Shown one piece after another: positions 12,301 to 23,629 of a DNA stretch of 64,000 nt (positions are counted from its first letter, which is position 1; the number at the start of each line of letters is the position of its first letter). The DNA is from Gnetum montanum (taxonomy: Eukaryota; Streptophyta; Gnetopsida; Gnetales; Gnetaceae), in contig MNCI01009117.1 of NCBI GenBank assembly GCA_015680685.1, positions 64,001 through 128,000 of the forward strand, written 5' to 3'. A model generated the notes under the pieces. It was not told the origin of the DNA, searched no databases, and was given only the letters and a program-made list of their open reading frames with translations. A program made the translations under genes and the position numbers.

Positions 12301-14313
12301 ATAAAAGTCTCAACCACATTAATATACCTTATTCATTCTACTTGCACATTCTCATCTACCTCCTTGAGTCTTCTCTTAAGAAATATGATAGCTACTTCAT
12401 GGTTAAGGATATACATGTTCTCCAACATGTCCATCTTCTCCTACAATATTGACTGACTTGTGGCTATTTATTAGAGTTTGGTGTGCACGATATTGAATTT
12501 TTCCTTCACCTTGCACCTCTCACTAGTTACTCATTCATTGAGTAGAGCTACAAGTTTATATAATCTACATACCTTAACATCCTAGGTTACCTACTCAATC
12601 AAATGAATCTTCCTAAGCTTATCAATTTTCATGGTAGTCTTTTTTACTAGCTCTTGCCACAAGTTCCAAGACTCTTTCTCTATACGAAGGTATTTGTCTC
12701 AAAATTGGGTCATGATTTTACTTTTATCCTCCAACCTTCATACTTTCTAGAAAAGGGAGATTACTTACTTTTATTTTTCTTAACTCATCTTTTTCCACTC
12801 TTGGGACTAATGCTTCAACATTCTAATTATCACTTCAAGCCATCTTTTATCAATATGGCTTCTTCACCAACCTAGCATACCTAAAATAGCTCAGCCTACA
12901 AACTCTTAATTCACACATCTCGAGTGATTGTGGAAGGCGTTGGTATCAATTATGTAATATGTTTTAGTTATTTATGCAACCATTTTACCTCAACATCACT
13001 TCTTTGTGAATTTCTTAGAGAAATATTTCTATCAACATCGACAATCTCTAACTCAACCTAAACCTTAATGAGTTTAATCTTTGTTGTATTGTCAATGTTT
13101 CCTAATGACAACTTAGTGCCTAAACTAATTCTTTGTTCTTCTTCTATTCAATTCCTAGTCTTAAGTTAATCAATGAGTACCTAGAGGACTTCTACCATGT
13201 GCTAGATGTTTTACATGCTACACCTCAATTGATGTAAGGAGGAAACACTTTGTAAGGGACATGGATTTCCAACTGAACAAGGGCATCATAATGGACCATG
13301 GGTGGATCATCTAGTAAAAAAGGAGAAAATTCAAAGAGATCCTTTGTTATAGCCTTAGCACCCATGATGGATTTCATCATATTTAATAAATTCTTGCTAA
13401 GTTCTTATGAATCCCCATATGAATTGTGGTAGCCTATTCCTTACCTTCAACATGCATAATGGATTAAAAATTGTCATCAAGAAGAGATCCCTACCTTTGT
13501 CTAATGCTAAAGAAAGAATTTTGGGAGATAGATCTCCTAGGCCATTATACTTGTATATGATGAAATACTTGAGGCATGCATGGTGCCCTTGTTTGGTACT
13601 AGCAAAGCTAGTCTGAAGGATAGATATGAGATACCTCTGTAGAAGGCATCTCATCCTCTAAATCAAATATGGTCCCAACGATCTGTAGATGTTAACTTGG
13701 ATTCACAACCATTACATTCTCCTAGTTCACCATTCCCATAATTATAATATGTCTTCTCACATGATTTACTATGCCAGCCAATTCATGGAGTTTTCAAATT
13801 AATCCTAGAAAGATAGATCTTCCTCTTATCTTTGGCCACATCCTTGATCTTCTAAATCATGTCCTTGTAGAGAAAAAAAGATGTTGATAATGCACTTCCC
13901 TCTCATCATCATGAGTAGAGATACCTAATGGTTATTTGGTGGACAAAAAGTTATGTGTGACAATTTTGTGCATTGTATTATGAACCAAGGGAAGTTTGGA
14001 CATCTTCACCTCCACTTTGTCCATGTTAAAGGTCTCAAATAGGACCTTTAACCTAAGCTTGGATTTAGTATTATGGATCTATGGTTACCAGTTATTTGTT
14101 GGTCCATTTAAAAATCCTATAGCCCTAGCTATTGTTCATGTAGATTAAGGCATAAAGATCCTACTAACAAAATTTATTGCACTATTTGCTACAAATTTTT
14201 AGTGAATTCTTCGACCTCATATTAATACCAAGTTGAAGGACTAGGTGATGTACTCATAGAAGTACATCCACTATAGAAACTCCTTGGGTTTAGAAGGACC
14301 AAGCTTAAGGAAT
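9332..14313. other. AT-rich stretch with no recognisable gene
   Basis: About 5 kb between two family R elements. No convincing long ORF, RNA gene or LTR pair was seen. Short open frames lack any recognisable motif. Two degenerate copies of a CTTGGGGA(T/C)A(G/A)GTG motif flanked by CAACCC/TACAAC lie at 11358-11430. A weak coding-like scrap on the minus strand at 13397-13654 is listed separately. Composition and decay look like old intergenic repeat sequence. Confidence 0.6.
13397..13654 (-). pseudogene. Possible gypsy gag-protease linker scrap
   Basis: An 85-codon open frame contains CLKYFIIYKYNGLG, vaguely like the G-patch-type GxGLG segment seen near the protease of some plant gypsy polyproteins. 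No catalytic motif is visible and flanking frames are full of stops. Reported only because it is the most coding-like piece in the 9.3-14.3 kb stretch. It could equally be chance. Confidence 0.2.
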
Positions 14314-15171
14314 TAATGAAGTGCCTTCCTTGGTTGCATTGATAGGGTATCATCAACACAATCCCATCAATGTGGTCATATTGATGTATGGTCTGATACG
14401 TTGATATGACCCTATCAATGCAATGTCTATCTTTGCCTATAAACATGCACTCACTAGTTGCATTTATGAAATCAATTCATTAGTGTCTTCATGAATCTCT
14501 TGCATGTTGTTTGTTTGACAATTAGAATATTTTCTAAGTGCCCAAATTAGAAGTGAGAATTGTATAGATCTTTATTCAAACACTAATGTACCTTAGCACC
14601 TTGGTATGACCAGCAATAATGATGATCTTTCTTCACAAACCTTGAACCATTCAGAAATAACTTAATGTTTACTTTAAATGTATTTATTATTTAAGAAATT
14701 TACTTTAATGAATAAAATTAATTGATTAATTAATCAAAAATTAATTAAAACATGTAAGTATGACCATTTTGAGCATATGTTAACATTTTGTAATCCCAGT
14801 AGTGGTTAACGCTTGGTATCCTAGTAACGTTGCAACGTTGTTCAGGATGTGTACAGGAAATGGGAATAGATGCCTATGTTAGGATGAGTTAAGACATTAG
14901 TTAGTTACTAGATTAGTTAAACATTTAATTAATTTATTTTTTAGCACTTAGACAATTTAAACCATAAAACATAAAATAATAGCCCTGAGTTACACTTAAC
15001 CATACACTTCCACTTCACAAGTGAGAATGAGAAGACAACAATCACATCCTTGATATTCACTACCTAGACCTAGTGTACTTGAAGAGCTAAAGTCTATGGA
15101 ATTTAAGCAGATCACTTAGTAAACACTAGTGATTGCTATGGTTATGCATAGGAAATACTCACTTCCCATCA
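14314..15171 (+). mobile_element. 5' LTR of family R copy 2
   Basis: Starts TAATGAAGTG (TG decayed to TA). U3 contains repeated CATTGAT/ATCAATG and GTTGATATGACC motifs at 14336-14432. The TATA box is TATAAAC at 14438-14444, and a family-typical CAATAATGATGATCTTTCTTC block follows near 14611. It ends CACTTCCCATCA at 15171 and is followed, after one T, by a decayed tRNA-Asp primer site. Its U3/R differs clearly from the LTR at 19359, so the two may not belong to one insertion event. Confidence 0.75.
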
Positions 15172-15172
15172 T

Positions 15173-15190
15173 TGATGTCATTGTTGATGA
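15173..15190 (+). other. Primer binding site (tRNA-Asp type, decayed)
   Basis: TGATGTCATTGTTGATGA lies one T after the LTR end, exactly as in the copy at 47688. Against the complement of the plant tRNA-Asp 3' end (from memory) nearly all differences are C-to-T or G-to-A, the pattern of 5-methylcytosine decay. Confidence 0.6.
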
Positions 15191-15349
15191 TGGTGCTAGT
15201 TATCTAGATTAGTTATATTATACATAATAATTGTAAAAGTATTAACAATTTATCTTTTAGAAAATATTAATATGTTAAGTCACACATGATAAATACATAT
15301 CTTCTTCACATAAGGCCACTAATGCATCATATCATGAAAACACTCATAG

Positions 15350-17150
15350 GAAAAATGGTAGGTTCTATACTGAAGAGAATTGGAATGAACAACCTCAAGT
15401 AGGGGTTTCATATGCTCATTTCGAAACTACATGCAAGAATCACATTCAACTGGTATAGATAATTATAGAGGAGATGAAATAAGTCCTAGCTCAAGGAGAA
15501 CCTCAAGGCCTTAGGACCTCCTCTAAACCTATAAAAGATAGATCAAGGGACCATGGGGAAAGATATGGGAGCCATGATGATTCTCCTACTTCACCATCTT
15601 CTTCTTCCTCTCCAACGTCTAGTTCTGATAAAGATAAACATAAGTATAGAGATAGAGCTCCACTATGAGGTCAAGACAAAGATAGAAATTGAACCCAAGG
15701 TAAAAATCAAAGACATCAAAGTGAGCATAGACAAGATCACCATAATCAAGCAAATAGAAATATAGATTATCACCATGATGTGTCTAGTATAGATGAACCC
15801 TTCTTGGCTACTAGGGACCTAACATAGATTAGGAAGGTAGTTCAAATACCCCAAAGGTATCAAAGGGGTAGCTGCATCAAATGGCTTGATATGGACAACA
15901 TTCCTAAATTTAAGGGAGGCTACAATTTTGATATACAACAAACCTTTCCAATACAAAAGTTTGTCTATCAATGATCTTGAAGCAAGGCTAGATAAGATGT
16001 AGGAGTTGATGAATGAAAAAGTTACAACTTACATAAAAATCATAGAGGATAGAGTAATGCAACAAGAATCAAGTAATCAAAACAGGAAGAGGAAAAAGAA
16101 CCAAGAAATAGCTATGAACACTTATTGTCAAAATAGAAAAATAATTGTGGAATAAGAGGCTATAGAATTCACCATAGAAGAGAATGATGGATGTGACATC
16201 TATCTATATGACCATCTAAAGGACTATTACCCACATCTAAAGGACTATTACCCAGTCATGTTTCATCTACATGAATATTGAGCTTTTTCTTTGAATCCCA
16301 AGTTCATACAAAAGCAAATTCCTTGGAAATTACCTTTTTCACAAGGTAATTATAGATAGTCCTACAACTCAACATAATATCCTAGTGGGACTTCTTATTA
16401 GCCTCAAAACTACTATTAACCCTAGTGCCAAAACCCACAGTTATGGGAGAGTCCATCATCAAACCAACACTACCCTTATTACCAACTAGGCCCATACAAA
16501 TATTATGTTCAACAACCTATTTCCCGAATTGGTTCTACATCCTCTACCTCAAATCACTACTACCACTCTTCCAAATATCATCAACCCATAACATCTTCTA
16601 TGGGATCACCACCTCATGCCTCTTACCCTCCATCATATCCTTAATATTCTCATACTTTCCTCCATCACATATCACTGATAGCAACATAGGAAGGTTTAGC
16701 ACCACAACATCAATGAAAGAATTCCACTTATGCTGTGAACATATATGAAAATGATAATGCTAGTAGATCTCAATCATAACCTCGAAAATGTCCTTTCTTT
16801 AGGATGGTTCCCACACATGAGCACAAAACTGATAGACATACTAGCACATAAAAACCAACACAAGCCCAGTCTAGTTCACATCTTTCCTCTATAGAACAAT
16901 GTCTCCTAATCATATGCAGAAGCCAACAACCATCACCACTCCAACACAAGACACCAAAGATAAACCTATCACTGTGAAAAGACAGAAACCTCCATGCATC
17001 ACTAATAATGATAAAGGATGCAGTTGTGAATCAAAAGTTTAAAATATTAACACAACCCCTATACCAACCCATAATAAAGTCCAAGAACAAGTGTGTAAGC
17101 AAAACCAAGTCTACACAATAGCTACTAAACTAGAAGATAGCTAGTGGCTT
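15350..17150 (+). pseudogene. gag: Decayed gag of family R copy 2
   Basis: Nucleotide-level counterpart of 48600-50200 in the 46.9 kb element. It has the Arg/Asp/His-rich region near 15550-15770, the block before the gag core (15825-15960, homologous to 48735-48870) and the proline/glutamine-rich C-terminal part near 16340-16700. Many stops and frame changes. Gag of this family would form the particle. After about 17150 the sequence jumps to the 3' internal region, so protease, RT, RNase H and integrase have been deleted. Confidence 0.65.
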
Positions 17151-17219
17151 GGAAATAAGAGTGAAAATCTGTTTAAAAGATGTATGAAACTAACCAATCT
17201 ACTTATTAGCTCTTGTCCT

Positions 17220-19358
17220 ACCTTTACTCTTAGCCATGGGGAATATGCCCCATACTAAATTAAGAACTAATAAGCATTTTTCATCTTCTTTTTTTTACAA
17301 TTTTTTATCATTTTCCTATTTCTTCAAAAAAAAATTATTCTTCATATGTTTTCCATTTCTTAATATTTTTCTTTTCTTTATATGTTTCTCTTTTATTGAA
17401 TCATTTTCTTTATGGTTTATGAATGTCTTTTATGTTTTTGTTAATATAATTTCCAAGTCATGATTCAGAAGTCAATGCTATATGTTGGGTTTTTGTGCTA
17501 TGCTATCAAGATGATTGGATAAGTAATTGTGCAAAGCAATGAGACCACCTCATCCATCCCTCCAGTTCTCTAAATAAAAAGGCCTTTGTCATGAAAGAAA
17601 TCTGGTACTTCTTTCATGAAACTAAAATCCATTAATGATCATTGTACCTTGAAGAAAGAGGAAAATACCAAGTGGGAATGGTAAAGGGTGTGACCTCAAG
17701 GGAATTTGTTGGGTTCTCTTCATAACTTCCTTCATGTAGTTTATGACTCCTCTAGGAACATATCATCACTTCTCCATTGACCAATAAATAGAAAGCTATG
17801 TCTTTGCATGGTTTGTTTCCCATTTCAAAAAATATAGAATTCAAAAAAATAATAATGGAATTCAAAGCACACCCCTTAGACATAATAATGGGCTACAAGC
17901 ACTAGTTATGGAGCTAGAAAGACATGTTACTCATGCCTGAAGATGTCTATCAAACTAAGGCCCTTCCTTTGTTCTTCTCTTTTCTTCTCTTTTTGGAGTT
18001 ATGATTGTTCTTGGTGGTGGTTGTGGAGTCATGATGATCGGTAGGAAGCAACACATCACTACAAGGTCATTGTTAATGGTATGGACTTGGTCTGAAACTT
18101 AAATAGATATGTATGTTGGTCATTTTAATCACACTTGATACAAGGACCTATTGCAGACATGGTAAAGCACCTTACATCCCTATCTCTGTAATCCCTTCTT
18201 ATCCCATTATTCACCTCACTACTATATAGAATTATGAGCCTAATGGTTTTGTGTAGTATGGTATAACATCCTAACCAAGGTAGTTGTGTGTTGCTTGAAA
18301 TAAAGACATGATCTACACTTAGCTTCTAAGATGCCCATGAACATCTCTAGAAATGGTTATGCAAGGGTATTATGGCAAAAGCTTGCTCTGGGGAGGACCC
18401 ACTTGCCTAACTTTTCCAAAATATCATTGATGATTTCTCTAAATTTATGCATGATTTTGGGACTACTTCTTATCTAATTTAATTAATGTTTCCTTTTTTC
18501 TATTCAAATCTCCTTCAAATTCAAAATTTCTCAGTCATATTCTAAATTAGACCTTTGGTTTTCATTGTTCAAAAACTTGTGTGCTTTTGAAGTTGCGCTT
18601 ATTGGTCATGGGGGCTAGGGATGTCCTCTTTGAAATTTTTGAAAATTTTTTAACATCCTATTTTCAAACATTATGGTAACTAATAGTAATTGATCAAAAT
18701 AATGTAAACAACTTGATGATTTTAGTTACCTCATAACCTTGGGCCTAAGTACATTGTCATCACCTTGTTCTTAAATGCAAACTAAGGAATACAAAAAGGG
18801 TTAATTATATGGAAAATTTATCAAAACTAATGTTTATCCTTTGGTAACTATAGGTGATGCTAAAATGGATGCCTAAGGAAGAAGGTCTTTTACCAGGCAT
18901 GAAAACGAAGCCAAGAGAGGGACAATAGAGGATATGCTCATGGACAAATAGTAGCACATACAGGATAATGACTCAAACATCACATGATTACTAGGTCCAT
19001 GGAACAATGAGAAGAAATTTTAGTCCATCATTCAAGAATTTTTTGCATAACTAAAGAATCATCAACATAACAATCAAGGTTGGAAGTCTGCCACCACTAG
19101 CAGCAGCAAGAAGAATCCTCTTTAGTAGATTTTTGAACACATCTACAAATTGTGTAATCTTCAATGTCTGCTAGTCATTTTATCATTTTTTTTTCATTTT
19201 GTAATGCATCCAATTGAATAAAATTTTATAATGTGGCATTCAAAGTCAGTTAGTAGTTAGCACTAATCAATAATCCCATACTTTTCCAATTTTTTATAAA
19301 GGAAGCTCAGTAATATCCTATTAACTTGAGGGTAAGTTTTTAGTTAATCATAGGCATA
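17220..19358 (+). other. 3' internal region of family R copy 2
   Basis: Begins with a segment matching the end of pol plus a T-rich tract. It shares with copies 1 and 3 the CATGGTTTGTTTCCCATTTC block (17812), the CTACAAGCACTAGTTATGGA block (17892), the GAGGACCCACTTGCC block (18392) and the GGTCATGGGGGCTAG block (18607). It ends with AATAATCCCATAC...AACTTGAGGGTAAG and a purine-tract remnant just before the LTR at 19359. No ORF comparable to the 3' ORF at 5.4-8.1 kb was found. The T-rich open frame at 17236-17463 is low complexity. Confidence 0.6.
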
Positions 19359-19885
19359 TGATGAAACATCAATTGGCTAAGATATCATACATGCAATGTC
19401 ATTGATGCTACATCGTACCTACATTGTAGCATCCCTATCAATGCATCTCTATTAATTGCTACATCATAGATGCTACGTTGCATTTGTGATGTCATAGTTA
19501 CATCAATGTGTACACGTTGATGTGTACCCAATGATGCAATCCTATCAATGCATGGGATGATGCATTGATGCAATGTCTACCTCTGCCTATAAATATGTGT
19601 GCTCCCGCTACATATTTAACATCTTTTATTAATAGATTAGCCAAACCCTTATAGTTTTATTCCATAGTATTCGAGAACAGTCAATGAGTGCTTGTAGTAA
19701 AGTTAGTTGTATGGCATCTTATTCAAGTGGCAATGTACCTAGATACATTCCATGAACGACAATAAGATCAAGATTAATTATTATTCATTACAGCACTTTG
19801 ACTTAGATTAAATTTACTTTTCATGCAATTTATATTCCATGTATTTAGTTAATATTTACATTTCCATGCATATCAATAAATTGGC
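19359..19885 (+). mobile_element. LTR of family R, U5 truncated, abutting a tRNA-Asp copy
   Basis: Starts TGATGAAACATC after the internal-region end. U3 contains dyads such as GATGCTACA (19404-19412) facing TGTAGCATC (19425-19433), plus several ATCAATGCAT-type repeats. The TATA box is at 19588-19594. The match to the inverted LTR at 19962-20938 runs to about 19883 and then stops. The final 450 or so bases of the LTR are missing and are replaced by the tRNA sequence at 19886. Confidence 0.8.
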
Positions 19886-19960
19886 ATCATTGTAGTATAG
19901 TGGTGAGTATTCTTACCTATCACACAAGCAAACCAAGTTCAATCCTTAGTAACAACGCTA
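19886..19960 (+). pseudogene. Full-length reverse-transcribed tRNA-Asp (GUC) copy with CCA
   Basis: The 75 bases align without gaps to plant tRNA-Asp recalled from memory, from the first acceptor base through D-arm (TGTAGTATAGTGGT, 19890-19904), anticodon arm (GTC now ATC), T-loop (GTTCAATCC) and the 3' end CGCTA, i.e. discriminator plus CCA with one C-to-T. About 20 of 22 differences are C-to-T/G-to-A. Nuclear tRNA genes lack CCA, and the copy ends exactly where the primer site of the inverted LTR begins (one-base spacer, then LTR end). It is therefore a DNA copy of a mature primer tRNA, not a tRNA gene. Not expected to be functional. Confidence 0.85.
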
Positions 19961-19961
19961 A

Positions 19962-20938
19962 TGTTAAGTAGTAGGTACCTCCTATGGGCAATCATAAAAA
20001 TTATGAGCATTCACATGCAACCTGATTGAATTTTGTGGATGGGACTAGTTTGGCATCTAGATCATTAAGTATTAATCATAGTTCACTATCTTCCCACTTG
20101 GACTAGTGGTAGCTTTGTCATGTATGGTTTAGTCCAAAGTGAGGCATATGATGGTTGATGTTGTTGTGGCTTTATGATACTCCTAATGATAAAAAAATTA
20201 ATTATTTAATCTAATTAACAATAGGAAGATAAATGCTAAACTAGCCTATAGGTGATGAATGTCCTTTTCCAGCTTACCATACACATCTTGAACTCATGTA
20301 TCTACTACTAAAATTACAAAGCATTATGCTACTGGGTGAACCAAGCAATGATGCTACTAGGGTTGTCAAGAAAATACGTGTTTATGCTTTAAACTAGTCA
20401 TGCTCATTCCACCAATTCATTAATATGCATGGAAATGTAAACATTAACTAAGTACATGGAATATAAATTTCATTAAAAGTAAATTTAATTTAAGTCTAAG
20501 TGTTGTAATGAATAAGAATCAATATTGATCTTATTGTCATTTATGGAATGTGTTTAGGTACATTGCCACTTGAATAAGATGTCATACAACTGACTCAAAT
20601 CACATTGTAGGTACTCACTAACTATTCTCTAAGACTATGGAACAAAACTATAATGATTTAGCTACTCGACTGACAAAAGATCTCAAATATGCAGTAGAAT
20701 CATACATATTTATAGGTATAGGCCTGCACTGCATCAACACATATGCATTGAAACATCATCCAATGTGTCAATGGGATCACATCAAGAATTTTGCATTGAA
20801 ACATACATGTCGACATAGCTATGACATTGTAGATGTGACATAGCATCTACAATGTGGTAGCCAGCAGAAATGCATTGATAAGGATGCTACAATGCAAGTG
20901 CAATGTAGCATCAACAACATCACATCTACGATATCTCA
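19962..20938 (-). mobile_element. Inverted family R LTR downstream of the tRNA copy
   Basis: Read on the minus strand it runs U3 (dyads and ATGCATTGAT repeats, 20730-20938), TATAAATA box (20706-20713), R/U5, and the family-typical end (GTACCTACTACTTAACA at 19962-19978), followed by one T and the complete antisense tRNA. Over 20410-20938 it is an inverted copy of 19359-19885, by eye well above 80% identical. The U5 part lacks a counterpart on the left. Beyond 20938 similarity stops. Confidence 0.85.
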
Positions 20939-20944
20939 TGTGAC

Positions 20945-21112
20945 CTTTAAACTATGACCCATAATGATAACATTGGATCCATAACAATATAATTGGACCA
21001 ATAATTCCTAAGACTTATGACCCATAATGATGTCATTGGACTCATAATAATATCATTGGATCCATAATGATATCATTACATCAATAATGATATCATTGGA
21101 CTCATAAAACCT
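20945..21112. repeat. Short tandem repeat of CATAATGATATCATTGGA-type units
   Basis: Six to seven degenerate copies of a roughly 20-base unit containing the palindrome AATGATATCATT, alternating with CCTAAGACTT spacers. Located between the inverted LTR and the aRNase H end of the Tat-like pol. Possibly U3 or flanking material of either element. Confidence 0.75.
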
Positions 21113-21124
21113 AAGACTTTAGTT

Positions 21125-22735
21125 ACTTGGTTAACCATGAGTTTTGAATTACCTTTAATGGCTAGGAATCTAATCCCTAGCTTACAAGCTATCATCATTC
21201 CTTTGATTAAACCCTCATATCCTGCTTTGTTGTTGGTGCATGGGAACTCAAAAAAATAGGCAAAGGATTAAATCTCACTAGATGGGAATGTTACAATGGC
21301 AATAGCATTAGTCCCACAGGCAGTTGAAGCTCAATCAAAGTTCATGACTATCTCATAACCCTTAGGCACTTGCCTAACTATGTTAATGTGTTCATCAGGG
21401 AATTCATGATCTATGGATGCTTGGTCATCAACAAGTAAAACCATGAGTTGTATGACTATAGATTGACCTTTTTTTGACTGAGAGATTTAATGGAGGTTGA
21501 ACTTTGTGATTATGTCCTTCCATTAGGCTATATGAATACTTTCATAGATGTTGGTCATTATGGCCCTACATATGTTGTTCTTGCAGATTATTTTGACTTG
21601 GCTTCTAAAGAGATAGTATCTCCACTTCTTCAAAGAGAAGACTAGTGCAAGACAATACTTCTCCACCTCAATGTATCAGGTCTCATGAGGAGCAAACATG
21701 TGGCTAAGGTAGTATATAAGCATTTCTACTTTTTCATCATATTTTTGATGAGTGAAGAGGTAATGTGTGTATTAGAGATGGCAAGATAAATGTAAAATGT
21801 TTTACCCTCTTGCAGAGGATAAACTATCAACAATTGTGTTAATTCTCACTTAAGGTTTTCAAAGGCCTCTTGGCATTGAGTTATCCACTCATAGTGAATT
21901 TTTTTCTTAAGCAAGTGTTGCATGGGTTGTAACATATCTATTAGCCTAGCAATAAACCTACAAATAAAATGTAATCTACCTTGTAACCCTCAAAGCTCTT
22001 TTAGGTTGGTAGGTGTTGCTAATTTGGATATGTCCTTAACCTTATTAGGATCAATGCATACCCATTCTTTAGAGACTATAAAGCCAAGCATCTCACTGGT
22101 CTTAATACCAAAGAAGTACTTCTTAGGATTGAGCCTAATCTCATATTTGAGGCATCATTTAATCACAAGATCTAGGTCATTAGCTATCTTGGACTTCACA
22201 ACTATGTCATCTATGTAATTATTAAGAAAACCTAGGATGTAATCACTAAAGATATAGGTCATGGCTCTTTAGTATGCTCCTCCAGTGTTCTTAAGACCAA
22301 AGGGCATCATGGTATAACAAAAGGTACCCCATTGGATCATGAAGGTCATGCTAATTTGGTACTCTAGGTTGATCCTAATTTGGTCATAGCCTGAGAACCC
22401 ATCCATAAAGGATAACAATGCCTTTCTAGTCGTAGTATCGATAAGGTGATCAATACTAGGTAAAGGAAAGTCATCCTTGATAGTTACTTTATTTAGGTCT
22501 CAAAAATCAATTCAAATATAGATGCTTCCATTTTTCTTAAGGACTACCACTATGTTGGATACCCATTCTATGTAATCAACAACCTTAATGAAACCTACTT
22601 CGTAGAGCTTTGAGATTTCATTGCAAACTGTCAAGGCCAAATATAGTCTAATTGTGTACACATTTTGCTTCACTAGTCTAATGCTTGGGTCTAGAATGAT
22701 GTTGTGCTATACTAGACATGGGTCTAGGCATGTCA
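21125..22735 (-). pseudogene. pol: Tat-lineage pol remnant: RT, RNase H and archaeal-type second RNase H
   Basis: Minus-strand order: RT (22735 to about 22000) with a recognisable YIDDIVVKSKIAND box and NPKKYFFGIK; RNase H (to about 21500) with YLSHMFAPHET and VEKYCLALVFSLKKWRYYL; then a second RNase H (21350-21130) with MNFD, CTNNKAGYEGLIKGMM and AIKGNSKLMVNQVT. The second domain is the archaeal-type RNase H that marks Tat-lineage gypsy elements; its last Asp is Asn here. Numerous stops and shifts. No integrase follows, because the element is cut off near 21.1 kb by repeats and the inverted LTR. Confidence 0.8.
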
Positions 22736-23280
22736 TATCTTCATATGACCAAGAAAATGCTTTAACGTTTCTTTGTAAGACCTTGGTCTAGTGAGGAACT
22801 TAGTTTAAAGGTCTTCTCCCCATTATTGTGTGTTGTGACAAAAACCTCAACCAGAGAGTCTTTGATTATGTCTCTTAATTCTAAATCAATGGTTTTGACT
22901 AGGTATTTAGGCTATTCTAGAGGTTTCTCTATTAAGACTATGTGGTCTACAAGACTCTCAGGCTTAAGATCTAGGTAATTAAGGTCAATACATTGTTCAA
23001 CATCATCATGAGATTCATGTAGACATAAAGGCAAACTAATTTTCTCCTAGGTACTCATACTTTGATCATGCATTTCAATCAAAAACATATTAAGTGGCAT
23101 CTAGTAAAAGTAAATAAATAATGCTAAAATGCTATAAAATTATGCAAATCTAGAGCAAACAAGGTCATTCAAGGTCATCAGTGAGGTAACAACAATTCAA
23201 CAAAGTGCAATATAGGCCAACAAGGGTTAAATAAAGGTCAAGCAAGGGGAAATATAATAAATAAGGTCAAAAAAGGCCAC
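22736..23280 (-). other. Short spacer upstream of Tat-like RT
   Basis: About 550 bp of AT-rich sequence that may include the region N-terminal to RT (TCTATTAAGACTATGTGG near 22930). No motif is firmly recognisable. The matching segment is deleted in the 58.8 kb copy, where RT is joined almost directly to the tandem array. Confidence 0.4.
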
Positions 23281-23284
23281 AATT

Positions 23285-23380
23285 TTTCTAGTTTTAGGCC
23301 TTAGTAGGCCGTGATGCCACTTTAGAGTCCTAGTGGACTATGATGCTAGTTTAAGGCCTTAGTAGGACAAGGACATATGG
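23285..23380. repeat. 29-bp minisatellite, 3 copies
   Basis: Units of the type TGCTAGTTTAAGGCCTTAGT plus GGACAAGGA, the same monomer as the longer array at 30070-30420. A single related unit is at about 23617. Confidence 0.75.
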
Positions 23381-23629
23381 TGCTAAATGGTTGCTAGAGT
23401 AGGTTAGAACCCACTATTTGATATCATTTAAAGGCCAAAAAAGGAAAATAAAGCTATAACAAAGAAAATAAACAATATACAAATTTGTATGAAGGCCATA
23501 GAAGGTCAACAAGGTAACACAAGTCCAAAAATAATTCAAAACATTACATAATAAAGCAAAATAGGCTATATATGATAAAATTTGGGTAATATAGATAAAA
23601 TAAAATTAGGGTTTTCTAGTTTTAGGAAT

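Noticed and set aside
9332-14313. Search for a host gene in the AT-rich stretch
   Set aside because: No exon with recognisable domain, no consistent splice-linked frames; only a weak gypsy-like scrap at 13.4-13.65 kb.
17236-17463. 75-codon Phe-rich open frame
   Set aside because: T-rich low-complexity tract after pol; no conservation of the frame in the other copies.
19886-19960. A functional nuclear tRNA-Asp gene
   Set aside because: It carries the CCA end, has a changed anticodon and disrupted stems, and abuts an LTR end with the primer-site spacing; it is a retro-copy.
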